Shown: positions 42,686 to 53,067, counted from the first letter of the stretch. The stretch: DNA of 64,000 bases from Hortaea werneckii (GCA_037044905.1 JBAOKB010000152.1:32501-96500), one strand, 5' to 3'. Numbers and translations: made by a program. Notes: generated by a model not told the origin, from the sequence alone.

Positions 42686-43089
42686 GTTCGATCTGTCTCT
42701 TGTTTTTTCTTTGTTACTTTCTACTTTCTTTTCTCCTTGTATCGCTCTTCTTCTCTTCTTTCTCCGGTCAAGATTTCGAGAGAGATATGCCTCATCCAGC
42801 AGCATTTTGAGAAGCGTGCTCGGCCTTCTGATTTGAGGCGGTTGCTCAGCAAGCAGTCACCAGATTCCATGATCGATCATAGTGAACAGAGCAATGAGCA
42901 GCGCGGCACTGCGAGGCCTCATGGCAAGCCAAGCAAGCGACCACGACAAACAACCGTCATACAAACCCGTGGTCAACAGTCATCACCCAATACTGCTCTT
43001 ACAAATCTACCCTATCAGGTCCTACATAACGAATACCCAGCAAGCAAACCCCCCTCCACCATGCCATCCCATCCTCCCCGGAAGCATCT
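42686..43089. other. Spacer between the two small Gly/Tyr-rich genes
   Basis: About 400 bp, pyrimidine-rich near 42700-42770 on the plus strand (purine-rich leader on the coding strand). No further gene. Confidence 0.5.
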
Positions 43090-43407
43090 CTATCGATACA
43101 GATATTGCATCGACCAATCCCACTGGCCCGACGAATTCGGATATCCTCCTCCTGCCCCCAAGTCCCCACCATAATAAATCCGATTCCGCAGACTCCGCCC
43201 ACCGTCTATGCCATAACCTCCCGCCCCGCCATACAGCGACTGGTCACCTCTCGCGAAAAAGTCGCCGAAGCGTCGCCCGAGACCGCCTGGGAATTCGTTA
43301 GGTAAGATATAGCGAGGGATTGGATTTGCCGGGGGAAGGGGGGGAATGTTGGGAATGTTACCGAAGACGTTGCTGCTCCCGCTGTGATAGGGGTTTGGTG
43401 CGTACAT
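43090..43407 (-). CDS. Small Gly/Tyr/Arg-rich protein, 80 aa, two exons
   Basis: Exons (minus) 43407-43362 and 43286-43090. The 75-nt intron starts GTAACA, has a strong CTAAC branch site and ends CCCAG, in phase 1. Its length is a multiple of three, so an unspliced reading is also open. The spliced product starts MYAPNPYHSGSS, continues GGLGRRFGDFFARGDQ and LYGGAGGYGIDGG, and ends MQYLYR. Start (Met-Tyr), intron phase, size and composition match the gene at 42275-42685, so I take them as tandem paralogues that have diverged. No family recognised. Confidence 0.6.
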   Translation of the reverse strand: MYAPNPYHSGSSNVFGNIPNIPPLPPANPIPRYILPNEFPGGLGRRFGDFFARGDQSLYGGAGGYGIDGGRSLRNRIYYGGDLGAGGGYPNSSGQWDWSMQYLYR

Positions 43408-44109
43408 GCCCTGCAGGGCTGGACTGCACCAGCTGGGTGCGTGGCGGCGTCTGTGTCCGTATCCGGACATTCGATCAGGCGTTGCTGGGTGGAGAGGAAA
43501 GATTGGGGTGGATTCAACTTGGGCTTGTCCCTCGGGAGGACCTGGATAATGGTTCGGTTGTTGGAGATGTAGACGTGTTGTGTAAGGGAGTGTAAGGGAG
43601 CGAGGATCGTAAGGTATTCGCTATTTCGATGGGGGGTTAAGGCATGATGGGCTCTGCAGTGGTTGCAGTGCATACACGATGCTGGTTTCATAGTGACGAT
43701 CAATGGTTCGCTGAGGTTCTCAGTGAACAGTTTCTCTAGCCAGGGCGGTGACTTGGGGTCCAGACATCCGCGAATCTGGTTGTGGCCGTTGTTGTAGACG
43801 GGTAAGAAGTTGCTACTAGGAAACGAGTGAAGGAGGGTATAGTATTGCACGGATGACATACGGAAGGGACCATCTCAGCTTCGAAGAGAATCAACATTCT
43901 ACGCAGGCTGGGCATCCTATCTTCAATGCCATCATACCAAGATCCCTCGTTTCCTCGAAGGCGTGGAGGCTTGGAGGACGATTTGCCTTCGTCATTGGGC
44001 TGATAGTCTTCTTCCTAGAGGCTCAGCATTACAATCGAGTACCGCCGAAAGCGCAGATGATGGAGACCGTAGAATCACGCCGTTTCCAAGTCCTGCAAAC
44101 CCAAAACAG
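43408..44109. other. Region upstream of the small genes; one weak frame
   Basis: Should contain the promoter of the 43407 gene. A 96-codon plus-strand frame from 43853 contains one hydrophobic helix (FAFVIGLIVFFLEAQ) but has no other support, so I do not call it a gene. Confidence 0.4.
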
Positions 44110-44250
44110 CAACATACATATTGCAATTTGCCTGACTGCCTAGTACGTTCGACCATAGGTTGCAGAACACAGAGGATCCCGTCCGCTCTCCTGTACTTAA
44201 GCTGCAAACCGGCCGATTAGTATTAACGTCGGTGACGAGTTGAGAATCCC
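44110..44250 (-). repeat. Inverted copy of 54316-54450
   Basis: The minus strand here matches the plus strand at 54316-54450, best over 44140-44220 (GCAGCTTAAGTACAGGAG against GCAGCTTGAGTACAGGAG). The implied peptide is also kept (VCSLSTGERTGSS, FCNLWS, VLG), which suggests an old coding or element-specific segment. Confidence 0.8.
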
Positions 44251-44353
44251 GGCTGTTGAACGTATTTTTTTGATTTTCTTTTTTGTGTTTTTGTTCTTCA
44301 TTCAAGTTTGCTTCACTTCGGCTCGCAGCGGCCCGCGCCAGAGACGCTGGCTG

Positions 44354-45002
44354 CAGGACTTCCACGCTCTCTCTTTCTCCCTCTCTTTCTCTCTCTCTCC
44401 CGCTCTCTGGTTCTGTGGTAGAACAACTCGGTTTTGTAAGGATCTCTAAACTCGCCACCTCATGCCATTATCCAGGATCTTATATTGTGAAAAGACTGGA
44501 CTTGTAGAGATAATCCAAGCGCCCCTCTACGTAACCTTGCCTGAGGACTAGCCCGTCTACCTGCTAAGGCAGGGTTCGCTCTACTTTAACAGTTTTGACG
44601 CAAGCGATATTTGTCTATATACGACCCGGTTACTACTATAGTACCTAGTAATACCGTAGTAGCTAATAAGAGGGACTGTTTAGCACACGTACAGTTAGCT
44701 CTTAAGTGTATCTACTTATAGAATCCCGAGTAGTACAATAAGTTTAGAACTTGTAATACGTAATGCTACTAATAGCGCACGTGTACATATAGGGCTAACT
44801 AGACAGCTAAATCTGTCCAATAATAATCCTTGGTTAGAAGTGATGGTCGCACGCAATGCTTATAGTTATTGTATAGCTCTAGCCCGAGTATAATTACCTT
44901 CTTAATAGGTCTAAAGGGGGTTCTATCGACGTTTCTAATATACGAGAACCTCGTCCGCTAGCATTCGAAGTTCGTAGAAGCAATCTTACGCAACGACTAA
45001 AT
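44354..45002 (+). pseudogene. RIP-mutated partial copy of the BTB gene region at 51285-51981
   Basis: The stretch aligns in the same orientation with 51285-51981, starting GCTGCAGGACTTCCA and ending CGCAACGACT. Identity is patchy because of transitions: CAG to TAG, CA to TA and TG to TA changes fill this copy, while the 51-kb copy is intact. It covers the leader and the first third of the BTB domain and then stops sharply. It also holds a CT-rich expansion (44367-44411) absent from the other copy. No working frame. Confidence 0.85.
44367..44411. repeat. CT-rich low-complexity tract
   Basis: A run of CTCTCT/TTTCTC units inside the RIP-mutated copy, absent from the matching place near 51310. 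Confidence 0.85.
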
Positions 45003-45023
45003 GTGTATTTGAGTCAGGCCGTC

Positions 45024-46443
45024 TTAGGGTTCGCCGTCATCTTGTGTTCCAAAGATTTTGCCAGGGATGATATGCGGTCGGCGCAGCTGTGGCATAGCCG
45101 CAGGCAGTTCTGAATGATCGCTCCCCGAGGGTTGATGGGCATGCTTGCAGTGGAATCTGTCATCTGCCTTGGGATTGTGCTCAAAAGAACTTAATTTTTC
45201 TGTGATTCCGTGGACGGCCTCTGGAGCCTCCTTCACGTTCTTGCAGAAGGTCTTAGGCTTCTGCACTGAGTCCGTCAGCCATCCTTTTTGACCATAACGA
45301 TAGGAGTGAATGGCGGAAAAGCGCCAGATTGATAGGGCTTTGAGGAATAAGCAAGAGGTGACTACAAGAGATGAGAGCTACAACATGCTCAGCCTCACAG
45401 CACCCCAGCAGTGCCGCAGGTAGCAGTCAGAGTACTAGCCCCTTTATATTGGCACTTACCTGTAGAGCCTCATACAGGCGCTGCACGATACTAGTCCTCA
45501 CCAACTCGTAAATATGGCGATTACCTTCAAGCGCCGTAGAGTGGACTGAGATGCTCGGAGGAGACCCACAGAAAGTGTGGCTAACATTACCAGCGAACTT
45601 CTACCTGAGAAGACAGATCTCGAGAATTCAATACTGTAGCCATAAATGTAGCGCTCGAATATAGTCCGGGTCCCCTGCCGATCGATAGCGGAGTTCATGT
45701 AATTTTTCTTGCTACAGACGGACTGCCAACTCGAGGCCGTATAACAGACCTACGATCCGCGACAGATAGCTGCTCTCGTCTACAGCGAAAGGAAGTGGAT
45801 TTGTCGCCTTGATCTTGTCTTTCTTCAGATCGTGAAGCCAATTGTGAGAGTGCGCTGAACTTATAGACAGCTCCAGTACTGGGTTCAGATAAAACTCGAG
45901 GCAGCAAAGGCGTCGAGATAATGCTGAAAGGCTGAGCGCTACGCTTCGCTGCGCTCTGCTGCGATGTAGGCTGTCCCTGCGTGAACTTCGAGATAATCCG
46001 TCGTGGGCACGCCGTCCATGCTAAGCAGGACCTACAAGTCCAGTAAAGCGCTCGTGAGGACAAGGTCAGACATAACTCAGTAGGATGTGACAATGGACTT
46101 TGGTGTTAGGTATTTTGTCCCGCGCCGCCTGTTGCGCCGCCTGCTGTTTCCTCTCGGCCTGAAGTCGCCTCCCCTTGTCCTGCGCTGTCTGCTGCTCTCT
46201 CTCGAGTTTGAGCTGTTTGGCTGTCTTCTTGTCCCGCGCCACCTGCTGCGCTCCTAGCTGCTCTATCCCGAGCTTGAGCTGTCTGGTTACCTTCTCCTGC
46301 GCAGTGTCTTTCTTACTGTCTTTACCTACTGTTGTCAGGAAAGTCGATGCCTTATATACCGTCTGTGTTAAGTTCTCCAGCTCCTTTACTTTCTCAAACC
46401 GCCGTGCACGAGTACGCTGTACTACTCTCTTGACTATGTCCAT
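45024..46443 (-). pseudogene. Decayed gene, unknown family
   Basis: The minus strand reads as broken protein. It starts at MDIVKRVVQRTRARRFEK (ATG at 46443), continues into a Gln/Lys-rich coiled-coil stretch (QLKLEREQQTAQDK), then in another frame shows NWLHDLKKDKIKA ... SSYLSRIVGLLYGLELAVRL followed by TAG and more protein-like sequence with two further stops. It ends near EAPEAVHGITEKLSSFEHNP. Frame changes and stops make an active gene unlikely. The N-terminal part could still be a separate short gene (46066-46443, 125 aa). It lies between the mutated BTB copy and the DUF3433 gene. Confidence 0.45.
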
Positions 46444-46570
46444 GGTGTACCATACCGAATGTTGTGTGAGCAACGGACGTCGCAGACTCGCAGGACGCGG
46501 GCCGCATGCGCTCGAGTGCGGTTGGCGTTTGGTACAACCGCTCTCCCATTCACGACGTGCCAAGTTGAAT

Positions 46571-49500
46571 TCAAGCGTCATTCCGCCTTGTGAGTCTCCT
46601 TCGTACAGTCCACAATTTCGTTTCGCGGAAGCCCAATTGCTCCGGGACGCCAACATCAATGCCAAACCTCTGATGCTTCGATGTCTCTTCTTCCTGAGAG
46701 GTAGTTCTACCGCTCAGGCTCTCTTCTCCGATCTCGCCTTCGCCATTGCTCTCGCGCACGCTAGTTGTCGTGTTGTCGTGGCCTCTTCCGAACTGCTGCC
46801 ACCACCCCAGACTGAACAGCCAGCCATCAAACAGCTTCTCGATCTCCTTGCGCGGCATCCAGATGGCATCGCGGGGTATGATGCCCTTCTGCTCATCGCA
46901 GAGATCCGACCCGGCGAGCAAAGCCATGCGACTAGCGATCGAAGTCGGCTTCCGCGGTAGCGTGCCCCTCAGATCCGACGAGAGGAATGTGCAAGCTCCT
47001 AGCAAAGTCATGACGCCCAGAAGAGTCTGCATGGTGACTTTGGAGGCCCAGTTGAGCTGCAGTCTGGATGTGAAGCCGTATGCCGTTCCCTCAAGGAAGC
47101 CTTCATCGCCGGCTTGGCTGGCTCTTGCTTCCGGAGCGATGTCTTGACGGAACTTCATGTCCATCACGAAAAGCATATACTTGGAGTAGAGGTTGCTCAC
47201 GGCGCGAATCAAGGTTTCTTGGTTGGCTTTTCCCGCCAAGTTTTCAAGAGCAGTACCATTCAGACCGAACACCAGATGATGCATGAAATGATTCAGATGC
47301 ACTGGCTGCGTGAAGTTGTGCGGGAACAGGGTGAGGGTACCGTTGCCAGTGTCTTTTTCTTGCAAGTACGCTTGCACGCGGTACGGGAAAGTGTCGATGC
47401 CTTGGGTGCCGTTGGTGAGGTTGCGTTTGGAGCTCTCCAACACAAGCGGTACTTTTTCTGTGCTGATGCTTGCTCTCTTCGTGTTGAGGCGAGTGTACGT
47501 CACGTTAACTTGAACTTGCTGTACCATCTGTGAGCAAAGGAGTACCGAAGCGTCGTCCTCTTGAATCTGGTACAGCGATGTTCTAGCGAGGATAACGCCG
47601 ATTGATGGGCATCCTGCGGGGTTATCTTTCCACAGGTTGCAATAGAGAGAGTCCCACTCGCCAAAGTCTGAGCCTTCACAGACGTTGGCGCTAGTGCCCC
47701 GCTGAGGCGCTCTCATCTTGTACGGTCCTAGATGAAGGTCGTAAAAATCCCCGAAGTATCCTGGCGGATTGTGAGATTGCTTTTCGGTCCAATAGACCGG
47801 CGACGACCAAGGATACGATTGTGCGATCCACACGGAAGAGGAGAAATTATAGTGATGGCGCGAGCCATTCGGTCCTCCATACTGGCAACCAGGAGCAAGT
47901 GGCGGGGTTGCTCGCACTGCGAATTCACCACTCTGGAGACCATTAGAGAGTTTGTCGAATCCGAAGGATATGTGCTCGTTTGGTATCACATCACAGCTTA
48001 GAACTGGACGGAGGCCGTCCACCGTAAAGGTATGATTGGTGAGCTCATGCGACGATTGCCTGATTTCAATGTCGGGCAGAACGATACCATTCCAGACACT
48101 GGCCGGCAAGCTTCTGGCACCGTGTTGAAACTGATCAAAGGCGGGTCCCGCGCCACCATCCCCAGTGGTTGAGCTATTACTCCAACTGATATCCCAGCTG
48201 CTGGATAGTGAAGCGTTCACAGCTTGCTGGAAGGATACCGTTCGGTCAACAACCCAGAGTCCCGAAGACACGATGGTCAATATGCTTCCAAGCATGCCAG
48301 CAATGTTACAGCAGAAGGAGCTTGCGTGTCGCCTTCGTAATGAAGAAAGCAATGCTACGGGCGGAAGCAATCCAAGTAACTCACAATCAAGCCCTTTTTT
48401 GACAGAGATTGCTCCTGTCCGTAAGCTGCTATAAGGAGCAAGCGAAGCCGTAGTGAAGTCCACACTGTTGAAGAGGGTGGCAATAAGCAGCGCAACCGAT
48501 GCTGAAATGTAGCGGGAGAGATATGTGGCAGTATCTTCCGAGCCCGAAACGTCCATCAGACCGCTCTTTGCCTCAGAGACGACGTACAAAATCTCTAGCG
48601 CAATGATTACCGTCACCGGCAGCGCCAATGTGGAGATGATCATTGGATACTTCGCGGATAAAGGTATCCAAGCGCCGGTCTTGATCTTAATTTCACGCTT
48701 CTTGTGCTTCCGCAGAGCTCCTTGCCCGATGGTCTCAATCCGGAAGACGGGATCCCCTCCTATGGTAAACATCGTGCCGTGCAGCATATCACCAAGTGCA
48801 CTGGTACGCATGCTTCCAGCATTCTTGAGAAGGTTACGAAGGCTCATGCTTGATATCAGGACCATGACGTCCGTGGTCAATACTCCAGGATCCTGCGGAA
48901 TGATATCGCGGGTTCTTGTGACGACAACAAGGATCGTCAGTACAAGTAGTAGAGCAGACCCTCCGACCATGGCCCAAAGTGAAGCAGGTCCCACCGAGAG
49001 CCGGTCTACGATGAGGTATGCACTTCCGGTTGCCTTGATGCTAGCAGGCCTCAAATACAGCTCACGCACCAAATGGGCCCCGAGACCGTTCCATACTTGC
49101 TCAACTGAAGACTGCATTGTCTCGCCTGAAAGCAAGCGCTGTATCGTCTGCTTCCCGTCTAGCGTATATAAAAGTATGTTCCAGACTGATTTCATCGACC
49201 AAGAGCTAGTGAAGACTTCGGTATTGGCAAGAGAAGAGAATATCATAACTCCGAGGTAATCACCAGTGAGTGTGTCCAATTCCGATTTTGGGTGTCGAGG
49301 TGTGATGGTCATCTGGTCTTGTGATGGTCCGTCCAGGACGGTGGCAACTTGCATAGTATAGTGAGTCTTGCAGATGACTGCGGCTGCCTTTCGCGGTGTG
49401 AACTCGTGCGGCAACTCCCCATCGCTTTTGGTGGAGAAGAACTGGTCGATATTGAGATGACTCATGTCGCTCATGAGCAATCCAGTGCGGTAATCGCCAA

Positions 49501-50776
49501 GGGTGTGTGCACCCGAGCTGCTACCGTTCGCGAAAGTTTTCATGCTCGAACAGTCCATCCTCCACCACTGCTTGGCAGTTGTGTTCCCTGGACATTTGTG
49601 CAGGCAGCCAGGATCGGTAGAAAACCCAAGCTGAGCGCTGGAGCAAGTTTTGCTCTTTAATATCACGCTCAGCAGGCTATCTCTGCTGATGAAAAATGTT
49701 GGTTCGGCGATCTCGCAGCTTGTGTTGGGCATGAAAGCATCAACATCCATGGAAATAGTTTGCAGCTCCGCATCCGTATCCGTCTCAAATGATTGGTGAA
49801 CGATGTTTTTCAAAATTCCCGGCGAGTCTCCCCTCTCCCGCAGAGTTTTGACGTACTCGTACACTGAGTCAGTCGTGAAATTGAAACTGGGACCTAGTCG
49901 GTAATCATTCCCATTTTCATAAGGGGGTGGCAATGATCCAAAGCGAGGTTCGAGCTTCTCGAAGGCCGTTGTGAGGGTCACGGGCACTTCATTGGCTGTC
50001 TGCACCGGCGTAAGGACTAACAGACCAGTAGAGAGAAGTATGATAGCCTTGAGTGTGGCAAATCCAAGGATCGACGCAATGACAGGATAATGTCTGTGCC
50101 GAACGGCTCTGACCAAGCTGGTGATATGGAGAGGCGATAGATAGTCGAGCAGCAAACTGCGTTCAGCATCTACCGGCCCCTTGCGGAGCTCTTGCCATGG
50201 CTGCATCATCTTGCAGTGATAGTCTACTTGTCGCCAGAAGCTGAGGACTATGACCAGAATGGCGGTCGGTCCGTAAGTCCAGGAGTAGTGATTTGTCGAC
50301 AGTGTGATGCGAAATCCGTTCTGAGCATCGTTCACGACCCACAGAACAATCAGAGCAGCAGCAAGGCATACGAATAAGGCCGCTAGGGCGAATAAAGTTC
50401 TTTTGCGCAGCCAAAACGGGTCCCAATATAGATGCGTAATCTCTGGTCGCTCAGTGTCTTCTTTCTCTTCAACAGCGGGACCGGGCAAATGCAATGCACC
50501 GGATCCGCTGTCGTCGTCGCCGGTCGCAGTGCTTGTCGTGGCGGAAGTCTCGCCAGACCTCGGGCTTTGAGACCGACTTGCCGGGCGCAGTGTATTGGCA
50601 GTGCTGGATCTGCCATCGTAGATGTCGTGGCGATCATCAGAGTTGGTGGAGAAGGACACAGACAGTGGTGACACCGGAATGCTTGGGAGTAGGTACTCTT
50701 GTTCTTCCGAACTTGCAGACACAGAGATACGCGGAGACGACTCTGAACCTCTTGAGCTGCGCTGCTGGTCCTCCAT
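46571..50776 (-). CDS. Large DUF3433-type membrane protein, 1401 aa
   Basis: I chose the ATG at 50776 (MEDQQRSSRGSESS); an upstream ATG at 50857 would add 27 residues. A Ser-rich cytoplasmic N-terminus is followed by a helix (LFALAALFVCLAAALIVLWVV), THLYWDPFWL before it, a second helix, and a long extracytoplasmic region with many N-glycosylation sequons. A central hydrophobic block (LWAMVGGSALLLVLTILVVV) and then a second copy of the same layout follow, ending with MTLLGACTFLSSDLRGTLPRKP. Two such halves are typical of fungal DUF3433 proteins. Their role is unknown, probably plasma membrane or vacuole. No intron is needed. Confidence 0.85.
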   Translation of the reverse strand: MEDQQRSSRGSESSPRISVSASSEEQEYLLPSIPVSPLSVSFSTNSDDRHDIYDGRSSTANTLRPASRSQSPRSGETSATTSTATGDDDSGSGALHLPGPAVEEKEDTERPEITHLYWDPFWLRKRTLFALAALFVCLAAALIVLWVVNDAQNGFRITLSTNHYSWTYGPTAILVIVLSFWRQVDYHCKMMQPWQELRKGPVDAERSLLLDYLSPLHITSLVRAVRHRHYPVIASILGFATLKAIILLSTGLLVLTPVQTANEVPVTLTTAFEKLEPRFGSLPPPYENGNDYRLGPSFNFTTDSVYEYVKTLRERGDSPGILKNIVHQSFETDTDAELQTISMDVDAFMPNTSCEIAEPTFFISRDSLLSVILKSKTCSSAQLGFSTDPGCLHKCPGNTTAKQWWRMDCSSMKTFANGSSSGAHTLGDYRTGLLMSDMSHLNIDQFFSTKSDGELPHEFTPRKAAAVICKTHYTMQVATVLDGPSQDQMTITPRHPKSELDTLTGDYLGVMIFSSLANTEVFTSSWSMKSVWNILLYTLDGKQTIQRLLSGETMQSSVEQVWNGLGAHLVRELYLRPASIKATGSAYLIVDRLSVGPASLWAMVGGSALLLVLTILVVVTRTRDIIPQDPGVLTTDVMVLISSMSLRNLLKNAGSMRTSALGDMLHGTMFTIGGDPVFRIETIGQGALRKHKKREIKIKTGAWIPLSAKYPMIISTLALPVTVIIALEILYVVSEAKSGLMDVSGSEDTATYLSRYISASVALLIATLFNSVDFTTASLAPYSSLRTGAISVKKGLDCELLGLLPPVALLSSLRRRHASSFCCNIAGMLGSILTIVSSGLWVVDRTVSFQQAVNASLSSSWDISWSNSSTTGDGGAGPAFDQFQHGARSLPASVWNGIVLPDIEIRQSSHELTNHTFTVDGLRPVLSCDVIPNEHISFGFDKLSNGLQSGEFAVRATPPLAPGCQYGGPNGSRHHYNFSSSVWIAQSYPWSSPVYWTEKQSHNPPGYFGDFYDLHLGPYKMRAPQRGTSANVCEGSDFGEWDSLYCNLWKDNPAGCPSIGVILARTSLYQIQEDDASVLLCSQMVQQVQVNVTYTRLNTKRASISTEKVPLVLESSKRNLTNGTQGIDTFPYRVQAYLQEKDTGNGTLTLFPHNFTQPVHLNHFMHHLVFGLNGTALENLAGKANQETLIRAVSNLYSKYMLFVMDMKFRQDIAPEARASQAGDEGFLEGTAYGFTSRLQLNWASKVTMQTLLGVMTLLGACTFLSSDLRGTLPRKPTSIASRMALLAGSDLCDEQKGIIPRDAIWMPRKEIEKLFDGWLFSLGWWQQFGRGHDNTTTSVRESNGEGEIGEESLSGRTTSQEEETSKHQRFGIDVGVPEQLGFRETKLWTVRRRLTRRNDA

Positions 50777-51280
50777 TGCGTGCTGAGAGGAAGCGGTCCA
50801 TGTCGCAAGTGGTCCAAAGATCCTGGAGAGAGGAAGACGGGCGAAGGAAAAGCACATCAGAAGCTACACGCTCTACCTGAGCCACGACAACCATCGTTGG
50901 GGGCCAGGTTCCAAGATTGCGGCTGGCGGAAGGGGGCGAAGTGCATGCGGCTGCCAAAGAGGTGCATCAATCGCCCCCGTCTGATTCGCCTGATTCGCGC
51001 ATGGTGTGCCCGACCGGTCAAGCGCACTCAACTTACTCGATTACTAGTATCACATGTTGAGCATGAAGTATGTTACGTTCCTCGTTCGGAGGGATGTAGA
51101 GGCGCGGTCAATGTGAACTGTCGGACGATTTGAAGATACCTCACCTACGGAGTGGACTTTAACAAGCTGCAAGGTTAGGACGGCAAATTCTCATCAATGT
51201 CTGCTTGCTTTGGTGGGGACGACCAATTCAAATACTACCTAGGTAGTCGGCTATGCATCTAGATAGTGCGCTGAGATTCA
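50777..51280. other. Intergenic region between DUF3433 gene and duplicated BTB segment
   Basis: Divergent arrangement. The first of three TACCTAGGTA palindromes lies at 51236-51245. No gene. Confidence 0.5.
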
Positions 51281-51850
51281 AATGCTGCAGGACTTCCAAG
51301 CTCTCTGGCTTTGGGGAAAACAACTCCGTTTTCTGAGGATCTCTACACTCTACTGGGATTCGCGTGATTGTGAATGTAATTGGGTTAGTTGAGATACCTA
51401 CTTCCAGACTCTATCTACGTCACTTTCTCTGAGTACTACCTAGGTACCGTACCTAGCGGCCAAAAACACTGTCGCACCTCCGGATTATTTGTGCAGCGCG
51501 CGCGAAGACAGCTCGTATACCTGCTCAGGCAGGATTTGCTCTACTACGACAGTTCTGACGCAAGCCATACTCGTCCAGACACGGCCTATTTGCTACCGTA
51601 ATACCTCTTGATACAGCGACCGACGACGAGAGAAGCGTTGAGCCATCTTCTTGGTATCCTCAAGTGTATCTTCTCCCGGATTCCCGGACGGCACCATGAG
51701 CTCAGAACTTGTGATGCGCAATGCTGCCAGCGGTGCAAACATGCGAAAAAGCGCCGCTTGGGCACCAAAGCTCGTCTAGTGATAGTTCTTGGTTGAAAGG
51801 GATGATCAGATACAACATTGGAATGCTAACAGTCGTTGTCTACCTAGGTA
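51236..51850. repeat. Three TACCTAGGTA palindromes upstream of the BTB frame
   Basis: Exact copies at 51236-51245, 51437-51446 and 51841-51850, spaced 201 and 404 bp. The third overlaps a possible splice acceptor of the BTB gene. Role unknown. Confidence 0.6.
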
Positions 51851-51981
51851 GCTTCGGCCCGACCATCTTCACCTTCTTGGTAGGTGCGGAAGGTGTTCCA
51901 TCGACTTCTCTGGTACATGAGAACCTCATCCGCCGTCACTCGAAATTTGTAGAGGCAATCTCACGCAACGACTGGAAAGAG
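51281..51981 (+). repeat. Intact copy of the segment duplicated at 44354-45002
   Basis: Direct-orientation match to the RIP-mutated copy 7 kb to the left. The clearest blocks are CTGCTCAGGCAGG.TTTGCTCTACTA, TCTGACGCAAG and AGAGGCAATCTCACGCAACG. This copy carries few or none of the transitions. Confidence 0.85.
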
Positions 51982-52604
51982 AAAGAGTCTCGAGTGATCG
52001 AGTTTCCGGAGCATGACGAAGAATATTTCCGCATCTTCTTCGACTACATCTACTCCCACAACATCTTCCGCTCCATTAACAATGACTGCCTAAGTGGCAA
52101 ATTGATGGAAGACAAAGAATGGGATCGTCTGGCCCATTGTTGGGCTCTAGGTGCCTATTCGCAAGCCACGAACTTCCAGAATGCCATCACCGATGCGATT
52201 GTGGAGAAGGTCCTGAGTCTTCAAGGGCAACAGCCGCTCCAGACGATGCACAAGATCATCTACCCCCATAGCCGAGCCGGCTCCGGGGTTCGCAAGCTCC
52301 CAGTCGATATAGCGATCCATGGATGGTCTACGGACTTCCTCAAAGAACAAAGCATGGGAATGGAATGGGCGGGGTTTTTCTTCGATCTCAGTGTTGCGAC
52401 GTACGCATATAGAGGTGAAGATTTTGACACGCCAATGTACCGGATGTCTAGAGATTGCTACTATCATTCACATGAGTACTCTTTCGGGAATGCGACATGC
52501 CACAACATCCCGGAAGGCAGGTAAGCCCTTTGATTGCTTTTATCTCTTCGCTCACATCCGCTCCGCTTTTTAGCGAACAGAGGATCACACGTTCAGACGA
52601 CTGA
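51802..52604 (+). CDS. BTB/POZ-domain protein, about 249 aa
   Basis: Exons 51802-52520 and 52574-52604. The 53-nt intron (GTAAGC ... TTTTAG) joins NIPEG to SEQRITRSDD and avoids ending at the donor. The BTB fold shows as IFTFLVGAEGVPSTSLVHEN, LIRRHSKFVEAISRNDWKE, RVIEFPEHDEEYFRIFFDYI and the later helix WDRLAHCWALGAYSQATNF, the fungal BTB pattern. The start is uncertain: a TGCTAAC branch site and TACCTAG acceptor just before GSFGPTIF suggest an upstream exon near 51690-51731. BTB proteins often serve as substrate adaptors for cullin-3 ligases. It faces a truncated cullin-like gene. Confidence 0.78.
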
Positions 52605-53067
52605 GATTTTAAGGGAACCATAGGACTGCGTGGAGAAATTCCAATCTATGCACATCCATTGTCCGCCAACAAACGATCCAGAGGGTCAAGTGGAAGATAT
52701 AGATGTCGAAAGAAGAGAGAGGACCGAGCAATGGTTGAAACGAAGAATCGAAATATTGAAATGCTCTTGCCGTCTCCTACTTCGATGGAGTGGCTATGCC
52801 TCACACTCTTCATTGATCAACAGTGGCCTCGCCACACGCAAGAGGAAGATTCTTTCAGCACATTGACCAGTTGAGCAGTCCAGTCAAGGCCAGTCAAATT
52901 CTGCGAGCTTTCCCTCTTCGTGGGTTCCTTCAGAGCTACAATTTTAGAAATAACTAGTCATACTCAGTAACGACCATCAGATGGCCGCGCATTCTGAAGC
53001 TGCTCCGAGGAGCCTAAGGCCTAGCCAGCGATCGCAGCAGTCCTTCGTCATCATCTGACGCCTATCC
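52605..53067. other. Convergent intergenic gap between BTB and cullin-like genes
   Basis: Stop codons are 463 bp apart. Short plus frames are unsupported. Confidence 0.5.

Noticed and set aside
43206..43859. 217-codon minus-strand frame
   Set aside because: It overlaps the small spliced gene at 43090-43407 in another frame. The latter has a good branch site and a tandem paralogue, so this frame is probably its leader read in the wrong frame.
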